A stretch of DNA of 52,754 bases from Betaproteobacteria bacterium (GTDB lineage: Bacteria > Pseudomonadota > Gammaproteobacteria > Burkholderiales > Burkholderiaceae_A): the NCBI GenBank assembly GCA_016868305.1, contig VGHK01000014.1:1-52754 (forward strand), in the 5' to 3' direction. The notes under the pieces were generated by a model, which ran no database searches, had not been told where the DNA came from, and saw only the letters and a program-made list of their open reading frames with translations. A program made the position numbers and the translations under genes. This document shows positions 1-8,349 of this stretch, one piece after another (position 1 is the first letter of the stretch; every line of letters begins with the position of its first letter).

Positions 1-73
1 CCAGAACACACCAGGCGAACGAGTGGCCAATGGACTTGTTAAGAGAGTCGATGGCGCGGACCAGATTAAGCAT
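1..73 (-). CDS. TRAP transporter small permease (DctQ type), N-terminal fragment
   Basis: Reading from an ATG at 73 off the left edge gives 24 residues, starting MLNLVRAIDSLNKSIG and continuing HSFAWCVL. This matches the usual opening of DctQ subunits: a short amphipathic stretch with an (A/R)IDxLNxxIG pattern, then the first membrane helix. An AGGA lies about 10 bases upstream. The gene lies just downstream of the TRAP binding protein on the same strand, the usual P-Q-M order, so the large permease DctM is expected outside the window. The call rests on few residues plus context. Confidence 0.7.
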   Translation of the reverse strand, partial: MLNLVRAIDSLNKSIGHSFAWCVL

Positions 74-110
74 GGTTAGGTTTTCCTAAATATTTTGACC
101 CAGCCTAATT

Positions 111-145
111 AAAAAGAGCTGCTGCGAACTCGCCGCAGCAGCTCT
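111..145 (-). terminator. Rho-independent terminator after the TRAP binding protein
   Basis: A perfect 12-bp stem (115-126 pairs with 134-145, arms AGAGCTGCTGCG and its complement) closes a 7-base loop. On the minus strand it is followed by five T residues (111-115). It lies 19 bases past the stop of the binding-protein gene and before the start of the small permease. It probably makes the binding protein more abundant than the membrane subunits through partial termination, a common arrangement in uptake operons. Confidence 0.85.
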
Positions 146-163
146 GACAACTAAGACTGCAAA

Positions 164-1333
164 TTAACGCGGTAGCTTAATCTTCTGGACATGCTCATAG
201 GCCATCTTGTAATTGGCCTCGTTGGTGTAGTGGTAGAAACCAACCCGCTTCGACCATGCCTTAAAGGAGTCATTAACCTCCTTGAACATATCGACTTCTT
301 TCTCTAGCTTGGGAACCACTTTGTCCCAGGCCGCCAGCTGACCGCGATAGACGTCGTCGGTAGTACGGGACACCTGAACCTTATGCTTCACGATCAGTTC
401 CTGAAGGTCTTTGGAGTACTGGTCATGGGCTAGAGCGGTCGATGCTAAAGAGGCTGCTTCGGCACCGTACTTGAGGATGGCCTTGAGGTCTGCGGGAAGG
501 GCGTTGTACTTATCCTTATTGAAGATGATCTCAAAGAACTCCTGGGCCTGGTGGAACGAACCCATTGAGTAGAATTTCGCCACATCCTGAGCACCAAAAC
601 GCATATCGGCAGTGGGGTTGTTGAACTCGAAGGCATCGATCACGCCGCGCTGCATGGCGGGAACAATTTCGCCACCGGGCAACTGTGCCACGGCCATGCC
701 CATTTCTTGGAGCATATCGGCCGCCAGGCCAATAGTGCGGTACTTAAAGCCTTTGAGCTCAGCGGCCTTTCTGGGGGGCGTCTTTTTAAACCAGCCCAGG
801 GGCTGGGAGGGCATGGGGAAGGAGAAAAACCCAACCACATTGAGCCCCATTTTGGCTACGAGCTTGTCCCAGAGCTGCTGGCCACCACCTGCGTAGATCC
901 AGGTGAGACCGATCTCGGGCGTAGCGCCGCTCACAGGGCCGGTGCCAAAGAGAGAAGCGGTCTTGTTCTTTCCGTACCAGTAGCCAGACACATGGTGGCC
1001 GCCATCGAGAACGCCCTTGCTAACGGCATCGATAATTTCAAACGTTTTCACCACTGCGCCAGTGGGCAGATACTCCAGGCGGAGGCGGCCGCCGGCCATC
1101 TCGTTAACACGGTCGACATACTGCTTGGCCATGTCGGAGAAGATCTCATTCGGGCCCCAGGAGCCTTGGATCTTTAGAACAACGGGCGACTGGGCTACGG
1201 ACACCATGGGAAAGCCCGCAATGGGGGCAGCAACTGCGGCGGTGGCGGCTTTACCGAAAAATTTACGGCGTCCCTTGACGGCCGCATCGGCTGTTTTTGT
1301 TACCTCGGCAACTTCTTTTGTAGAGTGGTTCAT
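164..1333 (-). CDS. TRAP transporter substrate-binding protein (DctP family, Tat-exported)
   Basis: Periplasmic receptor of a TRAP secondary transporter, which captures an organic acid and hands it to DctQM. I chose ATG 1333 because AAGGAGA lies about 6 bases upstream; a longer frame from 1396 has no such site. The product has 389 residues. It starts with a cytosolic tail, then a twin-arginine signal (GRRKFFGKAA, about residues 21-30) followed by an Ala-rich helix ending near VSVAQS. The mature part starts VVLKIQGSWG and has the binding-fold elements EIIDAVSKGVLDGG and GFKYRTIGLAADMLQEMG. The length and the YGKNKTASLFGTGP segment recall the TakP-like branch that binds 2-oxo acids; the substrate is not shown by sequence alone. 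The downstream partial gene is DctQ, and a terminator separates the two. Confidence 0.9.
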   Translation of the reverse strand: MNHSTKEVAEVTKTADAAVKGRRKFFGKAATAAVAAPIAGFPMVSVAQSPVVLKIQGSWGPNEIFSDMAKQYVDRVNEMAGGRLRLEYLPTGAVVKTFEIIDAVSKGVLDGGHHVSGYWYGKNKTASLFGTGPVSGATPEIGLTWIYAGGGQQLWDKLVAKMGLNVVGFFSFPMPSQPLGWFKKTPPRKAAELKGFKYRTIGLAADMLQEMGMAVAQLPGGEIVPAMQRGVIDAFEFNNPTADMRFGAQDVAKFYSMGSFHQAQEFFEIIFNKDKYNALPADLKAILKYGAEAASLASTALAHDQYSKDLQELIVKHKVQVSRTTDDVYRGQLAAWDKVVPKLEKEVDMFKEVNDSFKAWSKRVGFYHYTNEANYKMAYEHVQKIKLPR

Positions 1334-1481
1334 GGAGTCTCCTTGTTGAACACAGTGTGACAAATTCCACCAAATACAAGACACGACGACATTCATGCCT
1401 TGCGGAATTAGGTCAAAGCGTTACGAGTGTACAGAAACCGGCAACTTGCAGGGCAGCCCAAACCTCGGTACTTTCCCCCAG

Positions 1482-1826
1482 ATGATTCGCGGACTTGTTA
1501 TTCTGCTGGCCTTTCAGAGCCTTGGTGAACTTGTTGCAAAGGGGCTTTCTCTGCCTATTCCGGGGCCGGTCGCCGGGCTGGTGTTTCTGCTTGCTTTTTT
1601 ATTGGTGCGCAAAAAGACTGATCCCGACCTAGGGGCAGTCTCAGCAGCCTTTAGCCAGCACCTAGGCCTGCTCTTTGTGCCCGCTGCCGTGGGCGTGGTG
1701 ATCTTCATTCCGCAACTAGCCGAGCATGCCCTTGCCATCGGGGTCGCGCTTCTGGGCAGCGTTGCCTTGGCGATCGGTATCACTGCCTTCCTTCTAACAT
1801 TTTTGGGGAGAAAACCCCGTGACTGA
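1482..1826 (+). CDS. LrgA/CidA-family holin-like membrane protein
   Basis: Small integral membrane protein of the CidA/LrgA family, which acts with LrgB in murein-hydrolase control or, in some bacteria, in export of small organic acids. The segment from residue 1 shows four hydrophobic helices and the family motif LPIPGPVAGLVFLLAFLL near residues 25-42. The chosen start MIRGLVILLAFQSLGE gives 114 residues, normal for the family; the reading frame is open back to 1395 but those residues (MPCGIRSKRYECTETG) do not look like a family N-terminus. The ribosome site is weak, so the start is uncertain. It overlaps the next gene by 8 bases, so the pair is translationally coupled. Confidence 0.85.
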   Translation: MIRGLVILLAFQSLGELVAKGLSLPIPGPVAGLVFLLAFLLVRKKTDPDLGAVSAAFSQHLGLLFVPAAVGVVIFIPQLAEHALAIGVALLGSVALAIGITAFLLTFLGRKPRD

Positions 1827-2556
1827 CCTGCAGGAAATCTGGGTCTATCTGTCGGGTAGTCCGCTCTTTAGCCTGGTTCTTACCCTATTTGCGTACCACC
1901 TGGGGCTCACCGCCTATGAGAAATCGGGCAAATCCCCCCTAGCCAATCCTGTGGCGATTGCCATTCTGATTGTGATCGCCACCCTTTTGACAAGCGGCCT
2001 TTCCTACGAACAATACTTCGAAGGGGCGCAGTTCATCCATTTTCTGCTGGGAACGGCCACGGTATCTCTGGCAGTACCCATCGCGCAAGGGTTTCATATG
2101 CTCAAAGGGAGAATGGCTGGCCTGCTGCTTGCCTTGCTCATGGGCGGGACGGTATCGATTGTGTCTGCCGTGGGCATTGGCCTGGCCTTTGGGGTGCCAT
2201 CGAGTCTTTTGCTGCCAATGTTTGCCAAGTCGGTCACCGCCCCCATCGCTATGGGGATTGTCGATGCCTCTGGCATCTCGCCAACCCTTACCGCGATCTA
2301 TGCAGTGACCACGGGAATTCTTGGGGCGATCATTGCCCGATATGTGCTCGATGGACTTCGCATAAAAGACTGGACAGTGCGCGGCTTTGCAATTGGGGTC
2401 GCTGCCCATGGCATTGGCACCTCGCGGGCCTTCTCAGTGCATCCCCAGGCGGGGGCATTCTCAAGCCTGGGGATGGGGATGCACGGCATCCTTGGGGCCA
2501 TTATCCTGCCCCCACTGCTACCCTGGCTCACCCAAGGGCTAAAGGCCCTCGCGTAG
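1819..2556 (+). CDS. LrgB/CidB-family membrane protein
   Basis: Partner of the LrgA-type protein upstream. It has 245 residues and about six or seven hydrophobic helices. Family-typical segments are FAKSVTAPIAMGI, AIYAVTTGILGA, and GFAIGVAAHGIGTSRAF near residues 186-205. The start is GTG 1819, inside the end of lrgA, with GGGGAG about 8 bases before it. Known members (PLGG1 of plants, LrgAB of Bacillus and Streptococcus) move glycolate, glycerate or pyruvate; the bacterial role here is unknown. Its last 18 bases overlap the tail of the convergent ABC ATPase gene, so no terminator can lie between the two. Confidence 0.88.
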   Translation: MTDLQEIWVYLSGSPLFSLVLTLFAYHLGLTAYEKSGKSPLANPVAIAILIVIATLLTSGLSYEQYFEGAQFIHFLLGTATVSLAVPIAQGFHMLKGRMAGLLLALLMGGTVSIVSAVGIGLAFGVPSSLLLPMFAKSVTAPIAMGIVDASGISPTLTAIYAVTTGILGAIIARYVLDGLRIKDWTVRGFAIGVAAHGIGTSRAFSVHPQAGAFSSLGMGMHGILGAIILPPLLPWLTQGLKALA

Positions 2557-4224
2557 AGCCTCTGGCTGTCGGTTGGGTTTTTCCAGCGCAGCGGCGGCCT
2601 GCTGGCGCTCTTCGGGAAATGCTGCATCAAGCAGCTGCTGCGTGTAGGGATGACGCGGGGCACGCAGAATATGGTGGGTTGGCCCAAACTCAACGATCTT
2701 GCCCTTCTGCATAACCAGACAACGATGGGCTACCGCACGAATCACCGCCAGATCGTGAGAGACAAAGACATAGGTGAGCTTCTTGTCCTGCTGCAGCCGC
2801 ACCAGCAACTCTAAGATCTGCTGCTGAATCGAGACATCCAGGGCACTGGTGGGCTCATCGAGCACAATCAGCTCGGGCTCAACAATCACCGCCCGCGCAA
2901 TCGCAATGCGCTGCCGCTGGCCCCCAGAGAACTCATGAGGGTAGCGGCTAAGGCTCTCGGCTGCCAGCCCAACCTCCTGCAGAATCGCATGGCAACGGTC
3001 AAGACGCTCCGAGCGAGACAGCTGCGGGTGGTGCAAGGCCAGGCCTTCCTCGAGAATCTGCCGAATCGTAAGCCGCGGCGAAAGCGCGCTGTAAGGGTCT
3101 TGAAAGACTGGCTGAAAACGGCGGCGTGCAGCCCGCAAGTCCGCACCGGAGAGCCCAAGAATCTCGACATCCCCCAGCTTTACCTGACCGGAAACCCGCG
3201 CGGGACCCAGCCTCATTATCGACATCCCCAGCGTGGTCTTGCCCGACCCGGACTCCCCAACAACGCCCAAGGTCTCCCCCCGCGAAACGACAAAACTCTC
3301 TTTCTGTAGGGCAACAAAAGACCGCTGGTGAAACCAGCCGCTAGGAAGCAGAAAGGCGCTGTGCAACTGGCGTACATCCAAAAGGACATCGCGCTTGCCT
3401 GGCACGCCAACCATCTGCTTGGGCTGACTTTGAATGAGCCGTCGGGTGTAGGGATGCCCCGGACGACGAAAGAGTTCGTCTACTGGCCCCTGCTCTACGA
3501 CCCGACCGGTCTGCATCACGGCCACACGCTGCGCAAAACGCCTTACCAGCGGTAGGTCATGGGTTATCAACAGAATAGCCATGCCCGAGTCATCCTGGAG
3601 GTCGATGAGCAGGTCGAGCACCTGCTGCCGCAGGCTGACATCGAGCGCGGTAGTCGGCTCATCGGCGATCAGCAGCGCCGGACGGCAGGCCAAGGCCATG
3701 GCGATTAAGACACGCTGCCGCTGCCCCCCGGAGAGCTGATGCGGATAGGCCCGTGCGCGTCGGTCTGCATCATCGAGCCCAACCCGCTCAAGGATCTCGA
3801 CTGCACGCGCATGCGCCTGATACTCCGTAAGGCCTTCGTGGGTCTCCAGCACCTCACCGATTTGCCTGCCAATGGTAAGCAAGGGATTGAGGGCTGACAT
3901 GGGCTCTTGAAAGACCATTGCGATTTCCCGTCCCCGAATCTGGCGCATGCGGGCGGCGGTAGCCGCAGCCAGGTCTTCGCCTTTCCAGAGGATCTGTCCC
4001 TCTTGGAAAACATCTGGCAGCAGGCCAAGAATCGATAGGGCGGATACCGTTTTTCCGGAGCCGGATTCGCCCACAAGGGCGAGCCGTTCGCCGGGCATGA
4101 GCGAAAGGTTCAGCCCGTCAACGACATAAGGCGTCTCTGCGCTGGGCGAGGTGAATCGAAGGCTCAGGCCACGAATATCCAGCAAAGGGGAAAGCGACTC
4201 AGCCACGTCGGGTATCCAAGGCAT
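2539..4224 (-). CDS. yejF: Peptide ABC transporter ATP-binding protein with two ATPase domains (YejF type)
   Basis: Cytosolic ATPase that powers the YejB-YejE channel. The 561-residue product holds two complete ABC domains in tandem, as in E. coli YejF. Domain 1 has Walker A GESGSGKT (about 53-60), signature LSGGQRQR (164-171) and Walker B LLIADEP. Domain 2 has Walker A at about 323-330, signature FSGGQRQR and Walker B LIVLDEP. Each is followed by the oligopeptide-family C-terminal tail (RPGHPYTRRL and RAPRHPYTQQLL). The start is uncertain: ATG 4224 overlaps yejE by 26 bases, and GTG 4206 would overlap it by 8. The reading frame is open further upstream but that part is inside yejE. Confidence 0.92.
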   Translation of the reverse strand: MPWIPDVAESLSPLLDIRGLSLRFTSPSAETPYVVDGLNLSLMPGERLALVGESGSGKTVSALSILGLLPDVFQEGQILWKGEDLAAATAARMRQIRGREIAMVFQEPMSALNPLLTIGRQIGEVLETHEGLTEYQAHARAVEILERVGLDDADRRARAYPHQLSGGQRQRVLIAMALACRPALLIADEPTTALDVSLRQQVLDLLIDLQDDSGMAILLITHDLPLVRRFAQRVAVMQTGRVVEQGPVDELFRRPGHPYTRRLIQSQPKQMVGVPGKRDVLLDVRQLHSAFLLPSGWFHQRSFVALQKESFVVSRGETLGVVGESGSGKTTLGMSIMRLGPARVSGQVKLGDVEILGLSGADLRAARRRFQPVFQDPYSALSPRLTIRQILEEGLALHHPQLSRSERLDRCHAILQEVGLAAESLSRYPHEFSGGQRQRIAIARAVIVEPELIVLDEPTSALDVSIQQQILELLVRLQQDKKLTYVFVSHDLAVIRAVAHRCLVMQKGKIVEFGPTHHILRAPRHPYTQQLLDAAFPEERQQAAAALEKPNRQPEALREGL

Positions 4225-5254
4225 CCCGCAGGGCTTCGCCAATGAAGATGAGGAGCAGCAAGGTGCCCACCAGAACACCGAAAGTTGTCACCGTAATCCA
4301 CCAGGCATCAAGGTTGTCTTTACCCTGGGCCAGCAGCTCGCCCAGGCTTGGGGTAGAGGTGGGCACCCCCAGGCCAAGAAAATCCAGGCTGGTCAACGCA
4401 AGAATAGAGGCCGTCATGCGAAACGGCAGAAAAGCAATAACCGGCGTCAGGCTATTGGGCAGCACATGCCGCCAGATGATCTGTAGGTTAGACAGCCCCA
4501 GGGCCCGCGCCGCCATGACATAGTCGAGCATGCGATTACGCAGAAACTCCGCCCGCACATAGTCCGACAGCCCCATCCAGCCAAAGAGCGAAAGAATCAC
4601 CAGAAGCACCAGCAGCCCCGGCTCAAAAATCGAGGCCAAAATAATAAGCAGGTAAAGCTCCGGAACCGATCCCCAGACCTCAATGAACCGCTGAAAAAAC
4701 AGGTCTATCCGGCCGGCAAAGTAGCCTTGCAGCGCCCCAAAAAAAATGCCGAGCACCACGCCAATTGCAGTGAGCGCCAGGCCAAAGAGCACAGACACTC
4801 GAAACCCGTAGAGCAAACGGGCCGCGACATCCCGGCCACGGTCGTCAGTGCCAAACCAGTTGTCAAGAGAGGGCGCCGCAGGATTGGGCGACTGCGAGAA
4901 ATAATTCAGGGTGTTGAAGCTATACCGATTCAGGGGATAAATGGCCCAGTTCCCAGGCGCCGACAGCTGACTGCGAATAAAGGGGTCCAGGTAGTCTGCG
5001 GGTGTGGCAAAGTCTCCGCCAAAGGTTGTCTCTGGATAGTCGACCATCAAAGGGAAGTAGAACTTTTTCTCGTAGGAGACGATGATCGGCCGATCATTAG
5101 ACAGGATCTCGGCAAACAGGCTCACCACAAAAAGCGTCAGAAAAATCCAAAGACTGATGCGCCCTCTGCGGTTGGCCTGAAACCGCAGCCAGGCCCGGCG
5201 ACCCGGTGAAAGACTCTCTGGCAGTGCAGTATCGCTAGGCACGGGAGGCCTCAA
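4199..5254 (-). CDS. yejE: Peptide ABC transporter permease YejE
   Basis: Inner-membrane permease of the Yej oligopeptide importer. It has 351 residues: a basic cytosolic N-terminus, a first helix at about 32-50, a long periplasmic insert with the FGTDDRGRDVAARLLYGFRVS segment typical of DppC/OppC-like permeases, and then five helices. The EAA loop is visible as VMAARALGLSNLQIIWRHVLPN. The SFNTLNYF stretch and long N-terminal periplasmic loop are features of YejE rather than DppC. It overlaps yejF downstream by about 26 bases and yejB upstream by 20, which indicates one coupled operon. Confidence 0.92.
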   Translation of the reverse strand: MRPPVPSDTALPESLSPGRRAWLRFQANRRGRISLWIFLTLFVVSLFAEILSNDRPIIVSYEKKFYFPLMVDYPETTFGGDFATPADYLDPFIRSQLSAPGNWAIYPLNRYSFNTLNYFSQSPNPAAPSLDNWFGTDDRGRDVAARLLYGFRVSVLFGLALTAIGVVLGIFFGALQGYFAGRIDLFFQRFIEVWGSVPELYLLIILASIFEPGLLVLLVILSLFGWMGLSDYVRAEFLRNRMLDYVMAARALGLSNLQIIWRHVLPNSLTPVIAFLPFRMTASILALTSLDFLGLGVPTSTPSLGELLAQGKDNLDAWWITVTTFGVLVGTLLLLIFIGEALRDALDTRRG

Positions 5255-6347
5255 ACTGCACCCTGGGATCTACAAAGACGTACAAAATGTCATTCACCAA
5301 CTTGGCCAAAAGCCCCAGCACCGAGAAGAAGAACAGGGTGCCCATAACCACCGGATAGTCGCGGCGTATCACAGCCTCATAGGACAGCAGCCCCAGTCCA
5401 TCAAGCGAAAAAAGCGTCTCAATAAGAAGCGCCCCGGTAAAAAAGGCCGCCACAAAGGCCGCTGGAAACCCCGTAACGATGGGAATGAGGGCATTACGCA
5501 GCACATGCCGCCAGAGCACGGTGCGCTCATCAAGCCCCTTAGCCCGCGCGGTTAAAACATACTGACGTCGAATCTCTTCGAGCATGGTGTTCTTGGTAAG
5601 CATCGTAATTACGGCAAAGCTGCCAAGGACGAGACAGGTAAGCGGCAGTGCAAGGTGCCAAAAGTAATCCATAACCTTTCCGATAAGACTGAGCTGCTCA
5701 AAATCGTCGCTGGTGAGTCCGCGCAGCGGGAACAACTGCAGAAAACTTCCTCCACCAAAAAACACAAGCATGATGACCCCTAGGACAAAGCCCGGAATGG
5801 CATAGCCCACGAGGATGGCCAGGCTGGTCATGAGGTCAAACTGCGACCCATGGCGTACCGCCTTTGAGATTCCCATAGGAATAGACACCAGGTAGGTAAT
5901 CAGAAAGCTCCAGAGCCCCAGGCTCGCAGAAACAGGTAGCTTCTCTACAATCAATTCCCAGACGCTTCTACTATGAAAGAAACTGGTGCCAAGGTCGAGC
6001 CTGAGAAATCCCACCACCATATCGATAAACCGCTCGTGTACTGGCTTGTCAAAGCCATACAGGGCCTTTATCTCTTCAAGCTTCTGCGGGTCTACACCCA
6101 CCCGGCCACGATAGACCCCGCCGGTCTGGCCCACATCGCCCGCTGCCGAACCCCCGGGGACCGCAAGCCCGGCCGAGCCGCCTCCCATTGCGGCGCCGTG
6201 GTCACCCTTAAGCATCTGCACCATCTGCTCGACCGGCCCACCAGGGACAAACTGAATCAGGGTAAAGGTTACAAGTAAGATGCCCAACAAGGTGGGCACC
6301 ATAAACAAGAGGCGCTTGATGATGTAACGCAGAAGGGCTGGAGACAT
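5235..6347 (-). CDS. yejB: Peptide ABC transporter permease YejB
   Basis: Second inner-membrane permease, which forms a heterodimer with YejE. From ATG 6347 the product has 370 residues and starts MSPALLRYIIKRLLFMVPTL, like E. coli YejB; an ATG at 6365 would add six residues that overlap the end of yejA. The N-terminal helix is followed by VTFTLIQFVPGGPVEQ, the usual signature. Residues from about 45 to 80 form a Gly/Ala-rich insert (GGGSAGLAVPGGSAAGD) that looks like an unstructured periplasmic loop. The EAA loop is YVLTARAKGLDERTVLWRHV. It lies two bases after the yejA stop and overlaps yejE. Confidence 0.92.
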   Translation of the reverse strand: MSPALLRYIIKRLLFMVPTLLGILLVTFTLIQFVPGGPVEQMVQMLKGDHGAAMGGGSAGLAVPGGSAAGDVGQTGGVYRGRVGVDPQKLEEIKALYGFDKPVHERFIDMVVGFLRLDLGTSFFHSRSVWELIVEKLPVSASLGLWSFLITYLVSIPMGISKAVRHGSQFDLMTSLAILVGYAIPGFVLGVIMLVFFGGGSFLQLFPLRGLTSDDFEQLSLIGKVMDYFWHLALPLTCLVLGSFAVITMLTKNTMLEEIRRQYVLTARAKGLDERTVLWRHVLRNALIPIVTGFPAAFVAAFFTGALLIETLFSLDGLGLLSYEAVIRRDYPVVMGTLFFFSVLGLLAKLVNDILYVFVDPRVQFEASRA

Positions 6348-6349
6348 AG

Positions 6350-8197
6350 TTATCGGTTCCACCACCAGGCCGCCATGGCCCAGTCTTCAGAATGATAGTA
6401 AAGCGGAATCTGGGTCGGGGACTCCAGCCCGCGGCGATAGGCCACCCGGTGCACGCGATTATGCCAATGGGCAATCGCATAATGGCCATGACGCAGCATC
6501 CGGTCGAGAACCCGCGCGGCGGTTACCATTTCCGTCCGGCTGGACACTGACAGCAGATGGGAAATGGCAGCATCCACCAGGGCACTTTCCAGGCCAATAT
6601 AGTTATCGGCCCCAGGCTGACCCGCCGATTCGGAGGTGAATCGAAACAGTAGTTCATTGCCCGGGTTCTGACTCGACAGGTACCAGTGCACCATCATGTC
6701 GTAGTCGTAGTCATCGATGCGCTTTTTGTATAACGAGTTGTCGGTGACCCGGGTATCCGCAACGATGCCAAGCTTGGCAAGGTTGCGTGCAAACGGGGCG
6801 ATTACCCGTTCCCAGTTGCGCTGGTTAATCAGAATCTCAAACCGGAAGGTCTCTCCCTTTTGGTTGCGAAGTACGCCGTTCTGTATGGTCCAGCCTGCCT
6901 CTGCCAGCAGCTGTCGGGCACGCCGCAGGTTCTCACGCAGGCCATTGGGGCCCTTGACCAGCGATGGCATCGGTACTGGCCCGAGAAGCTCTGGCCGAAG
7001 CGACTGACCGCTACGCTGGGCGAGACGCTCCATCAGGGCAAGCTCATCGGGGTCGGGCCTGCCCGTGGCAGCCATTTCGGTATTAGTAAAATAGGAATCG
7101 GAGCGCTGGTACTGGTCGTAGAAGAGCTGCCGATTCATCCACTCAAAGTCCATGGCCAGACCAATGGCCTCGCGTACCCGAGCATCCTGAAAGATCGGAC
7201 GACGCAGATTGAAATAAAAGGCCTGCAGACCCGCCGCATTGGAGTTCGGAAGCTCTTTGATCTTTAACTCGCCGCGGTCAAAGGGGCGGCCTTTGTAAGA
7301 CCGGGCCCAGTTCTTGGCAACATTCTCGTGAATAAAATCAAACTCGCCTGCCTTGAGCGCCTCGAGCCGGGCAAATACGTCTTTGTAGTAGCGAAAGCTG
7401 ATCCGGTCGAAATTAAACTGTCCCGTGCGGGTGGGATGGTTCTTAGCCCAATAGTCTGCGCGGCGCTCGTAGACAATGGATCGGCCCAGGTCTACCCGTC
7501 CCACTGCGTACGGTCCAGAGCCAATAGGGGTCTGCAGTATCCACTGGTCAAAGGGCAGGCCAGCCCCCCACTGACGCGAGAACACCGGCACACTGGCCAC
7601 GGTCATATGGAGCTCACGGTTACGCCGGATAAAGTCAAAGCGAATGGTCCGCTCATCGACGACCACTGCCTCGCGGACATCGGCCCAGTAGTTGCGCCAG
7701 ATGGGGCTGGCCTGGGGGCTGCGCAGTGTGTCAAAACTAAACTTGACATCGGCAGCAAGCACAGGCGCGCCATTGGAGAACCGGGCATTAGGGTTGAGCC
7801 GAAAGCTCATTGAAAGGCCATTGGGCGCAAGCCGCATCTGCTCAGCGAGCAGACCATACATGGCCATAGGCTCGTCGAGGCTGCCAATGGCCAGTGGCTC
7901 AAATACCAGGTCGATAATCCCGCGCGCGGCAATTCCTTTGAGGGTAAACGGATTGAGCTTATCGAAGCTCCCCATAGCCGCAAGCCGCAGCTCGCCGCCT
8001 TTGGGCGCATCGCGACGGGCATAGTCAAAATGGGTAAACCCTGGGGGGTACTTGGGCTGGGCGCCCAAGGCCATGGCCGACACATACCCCAGGCCTTCCA
8101 ATGCATTCTGCGCGCGACCCTCGGAAGGGGCTGCAGCCCAGAGGGCGAGCGCCGCGCAGAAAAAACACAGAAAGGTTTGAGAAAGGGGACGCATCAT
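6350..8197 (-). CDS. yejA: Peptide ABC transporter solute-binding protein (family 5, YejA-like)
   Basis: Periplasmic receptor of the Yej system, which in enterobacteria imports peptides including microcin C. It has 615 residues, typical for YejA. The N-terminal Sec signal runs from MMRPLSQTFLCFF through an Ala/Leu core to a likely cleavage after EGRAQ. The family-5 pattern follows: HFDYARRDAPKGGELRLAAMGSFD, then PFTLKGIAARG, YGLLAEQM and FRLNPNARFSNGAPV. The C-terminal part has the YDYDMMVHWYLSSQNPGNE segment seen in YejA proteins. It is the first gene of yejABEF. Two adjacent ATG codons (8197, 8194) make the exact start trivial. The divergent gap to fabI (8198-8349) should hold promoters for both sides, but I see no strong sigma-70 match. 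Confidence 0.92.
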   Translation of the reverse strand: MMRPLSQTFLCFFCAALALWAAAPSEGRAQNALEGLGYVSAMALGAQPKYPPGFTHFDYARRDAPKGGELRLAAMGSFDKLNPFTLKGIAARGIIDLVFEPLAIGSLDEPMAMYGLLAEQMRLAPNGLSMSFRLNPNARFSNGAPVLAADVKFSFDTLRSPQASPIWRNYWADVREAVVVDERTIRFDFIRRNRELHMTVASVPVFSRQWGAGLPFDQWILQTPIGSGPYAVGRVDLGRSIVYERRADYWAKNHPTRTGQFNFDRISFRYYKDVFARLEALKAGEFDFIHENVAKNWARSYKGRPFDRGELKIKELPNSNAAGLQAFYFNLRRPIFQDARVREAIGLAMDFEWMNRQLFYDQYQRSDSYFTNTEMAATGRPDPDELALMERLAQRSGQSLRPELLGPVPMPSLVKGPNGLRENLRRARQLLAEAGWTIQNGVLRNQKGETFRFEILINQRNWERVIAPFARNLAKLGIVADTRVTDNSLYKKRIDDYDYDMMVHWYLSSQNPGNELLFRFTSESAGQPGADNYIGLESALVDAAISHLLSVSSRTEMVTAARVLDRMLRHGHYAIAHWHNRVHRVAYRRGLESPTQIPLYYHSEDWAMAAWWWNR

Positions 8198-8349
8198 GCC
8201 CCGGTAGTGTACCGAACGGCTGCCGATTTACACTGGCTGGTTTCTTAGCGCCAAAAAAGACGCGCCAGACCCCAAAAGACCTTGCCGCAGTGGCACGTCT
8301 AAAATAGGAAGGGTCTGGACATCAATATTTCAAAAAAGGTTGTCTACCT

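Noticed and set aside
707-1177. A 156-codon plus-strand frame opposite the TRAP receptor
   Set aside because: No family resemblance and no ribosome site; the opposite strand holds a complete, recognisable protein.
1346-1363. Imperfect inverted repeat (TTG, ACAC, GTGT, CAA) just upstream of the TRAP receptor gene
   Set aside because: The halves are out of register by one base and the arms are short, so an operator call is not supported.
8282-8310. Sigma-70 promoter TTGCCG / TAGGAA for fabI
   Set aside because: Spacing is 17 but the -10 has only three matches; too weak to list as a feature.
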